Shown here: positions 62,922 through 64,000 of the stretch, piece after piece
How the letters are laid out: every line of letters starts with the position of its first letter
Numbering within the stretch: the stretch's first letter is position 1
Source of the DNA: UBA7672 sp041398245
GTDB taxonomy: Bacteria; Pseudomonadota; Alphaproteobacteria; Caulobacterales; Hyphomonadaceae
Direction: 5' to 3'
Length of the DNA: 64,000 nucleotides
Assembly: GCA_041398245.1 (NCBI GenBank)
Contig: JAWKVC010000002.1
Location: 186,001-250,000, forward strand
Program-made: the position numbers and the translations under genes
The notes under the pieces: generated by a model
The model's database searches: none
What the model was told of the DNA's origin: nothing
The model's input: the letters and a program-made list of their open reading frames with translations, nothing else

Positions 62922-63551
62922 CTAGGCCCCCTTCATGATGTTCGTCAGGTTGTTCAGTTTCGTGCGGATGGAAGCATCGACGAGCTTCGATCCAATCTTG
63001 AGCTGCAGGCCGCCGATCAGCGCCGGATCGACCTCGACATCGACCGACACGGAGCGGCCCAGCGATTTCGATACGGCGGACTCGAGGTCCAGCGTCTGTT
63101 CCTTGCTGATCGGCTTGGCGACCCGCGCAACGACGCGCGAGGAGCCGCGATGCCGGGCGGCCTTCTCGGCGAACGCCTTGGCCATGCCCGGAATGTCGCC
63201 GGCCCGGCGATTGAGCGCCGCGACGCCCACGAAGCGGCGCGCGAGGTCGGGCAGTTTCAGCTTCTCGCCCAGCCGCTCGAGCACGGCGGCTTTCTCTTCC
63301 GACTTGTAGAGCGGCGACTTCAGCGCGCGCGAAAGTTGCGCATCGCCATCGATCAGTTTGGCGAGCGTGGTGAGGCCGGAATCGACCGCGTCGACCTCGC
63401 CCGATGTCAGGGCCAGATCGAAAACAGCGGCCGCATAGCGCTGGGCGGCTTCGCTTACAGAACCTGTCGGTGAACCAGCCAAATCGCTCGCCCCAAGCGC
63501 CTCGAATCCCCCGTACCGGATCGAGGCGAAAATTGGTATGAAATCAGCCAC
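62922..63551 (-). CDS. atpH: ATP synthase F1 delta subunit
   Basis: 209 residues; stator connection between F1 and the b subunits. SEAAQRYAAAVFDLALTSGE, FVGVAALNRRAGDIPGMAKAF and the C-terminal VDPALIGGLQLKIGSKLVDAS match the OSCP/delta family. The GTG at 63551 makes it about 20 residues longer than usual, so an internal TTG near 63482 may be the true start. First gene of the atpHAGD operon. Confidence 0.95.
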   Translation of the reverse strand: MADFIPIFASIRYGGFEALGASDLAGSPTGSVSEAAQRYAAAVFDLALTSGEVDAVDSGLTTLAKLIDGDAQLSRALKSPLYKSEEKAAVLERLGEKLKLPDLARRFVGVAALNRRAGDIPGMAKAFAEKAARHRGSSRVVARVAKPISKEQTLDLESAVSKSLGRSVSVDVEVDPALIGGLQLKIGSKLVDASIRTKLNNLTNIMKGA

Positions 63552-63592
63552 ATAGACACGGGTGGCGTCCGGGTGGTCTATTGCGCGGGGTG

Positions 63593-63620
63593 ACTAGCAC
63601 GCGCCAACCCCATGTGACAA
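63593..63620 (-). promoter_or_regulatory. Possible atpH promoter
   Basis: On the minus strand TTGTCA (63615-63620) and GCTAGT (63593-63598) are 16 bases apart, about 45 bp before the atpH start. GCTA-type -10 boxes are usual in Caulobacter-like housekeeping promoters. Supported by position and motif only. Confidence 0.4.
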
Positions 63621-63771
63621 CTGAGCGTCTTTCGCAATTTCACCTGTAATCACGGGCGTTTCGTCGCGGCGTCGGGCCCTCCCTGAGGGTCAACCTGACG
63701 AGACTGCGCCGGCGAGTTGACGCTGGGCGCGCGCAGCGGCCACCCTCCGCCCCGCTAGCTGGAGGGACATT

Positions 63772-64000
63772 ATGATTTTCACGATCTCGCGCCGCCTGTC
63801 CGGCGGCCTGCTCGGCCTCGCCCTGCTCGCCGGCGCAGCCCAGGCCCAGACGCCGCCCGAACCAGACGCCGCCGATCCGATCTGTGTTGGTCTGGTGCGG
63901 GTGCTGGCGGCGGCGGACGAAGAGATCCCGTTCATCATACTTGTGCCGGCCAACCAGTCGCTCGGCTCCCTGCCCCGGCTCAACCGCAACCCGCCCGGGT
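63772..64000 (+). CDS. Secreted protein, 5' part only
   Basis: Runs off the window end with no stop. ATG 63772 is preceded by GGAGGG at good spacing. About 76 codons are visible: a signal peptide (LSGGLLGLALLAGAAQAQ) with cleavage near AQA, then a Pro/Asp-rich start (TPPEPDAADPICVGLVRVLA) and DEEIPFIILVPANQ. Divergent from atpH. The family cannot be told from this fragment. Confidence 0.65.
   Translation, partial: MIFTISRRLSGGLLGLALLAGAAQAQTPPEPDAADPICVGLVRVLAAADEEIPFIILVPANQSLGSLPRLNRNPPG

Overview
The window is about 64 kb of high-GC DNA from the chromosome of an alphaproteobacterium. The gene order (rplU-rpmA-GNAT-obgE-proB-proA-nadD, rsfS-rlmH-murein hydrolase activator-ctpA-divergent polysaccharide deacetylase-rppH, atpHAGD, sucA next to sucCD, zapE close to mdh) and the TonB-receptor-rich, DUF2141/LytTR-type accessory content fit the Caulobacterales/Hyphomonadaceae best. 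That placement is an inference. No rRNA, tRNA, CRISPR array, transposase or integrase gene was recognised.

Layout. 1-9043: central carbon metabolism (3' part of lpdA, an HSL-type hydrolase, then sucA, sucD and sucC on the minus strand, and an MFS transporter). 9135-13462: cytochrome P450, then a carotenoid oxygenase/DUF2141 operon facing a membrane-bound LytTR regulator. 13482-15775: a TAXI-type binding protein and a PlsC-type acyltransferase whose adjoining ends carry many frame changes. 15950-21044: lone receiver domain, secreted protein, ZapE, DUF1203, esterase, malate dehydrogenase. 21125-28321: FKBP lipoprotein, RmlD-like reductase, lipoprotein, GNAT, CHAP amidase, GalE, CysQ, small conserved proteins, DUF2946. 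28397-34234: copper-type TonB receptor, then rplU-rpmA-GNAT-obgE-proB. 34247-37491: two secreted TPR-like paralogues. 37605-43544: two acetyltransferases, proA, an unusual three-gene envelope operon (coiled-coil membrane protein, VWA lipoprotein, small lipoprotein) and nadD.

43549-50142 separates nadD from rsfS and looks like an accessory insertion. It holds an ECF42-type sigma factor with its YCII partner, a VOC/SRPBCC/VOC operon with the same kind of promoter, and a TonB receptor plus unknown protein divergent from an HxlR regulator, with a perfect palindrome between them. 50393-55985 resumes the conserved cluster (rsfS, rlmH, EnvC-like protein, ctpA, polysaccharide deacetylase, rppH). 56156-63551 is the F1 ATP synthase locus on the minus strand, but atpC is separated from atpD by three unrelated genes and a terminator. 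The window ends in the start of a secreted protein.

The less ordinary items are the VWA-lipoprotein/coiled-coil membrane operon, the two matching ECF-type promoters, the HxlR/TonB palindrome, a 119-bp element present twice (once in frame in the start of the EnvC-like gene), the split atp operon, the two secreted TPR paralogues, and clustered indels in three places that look more like consensus errors than gene decay.
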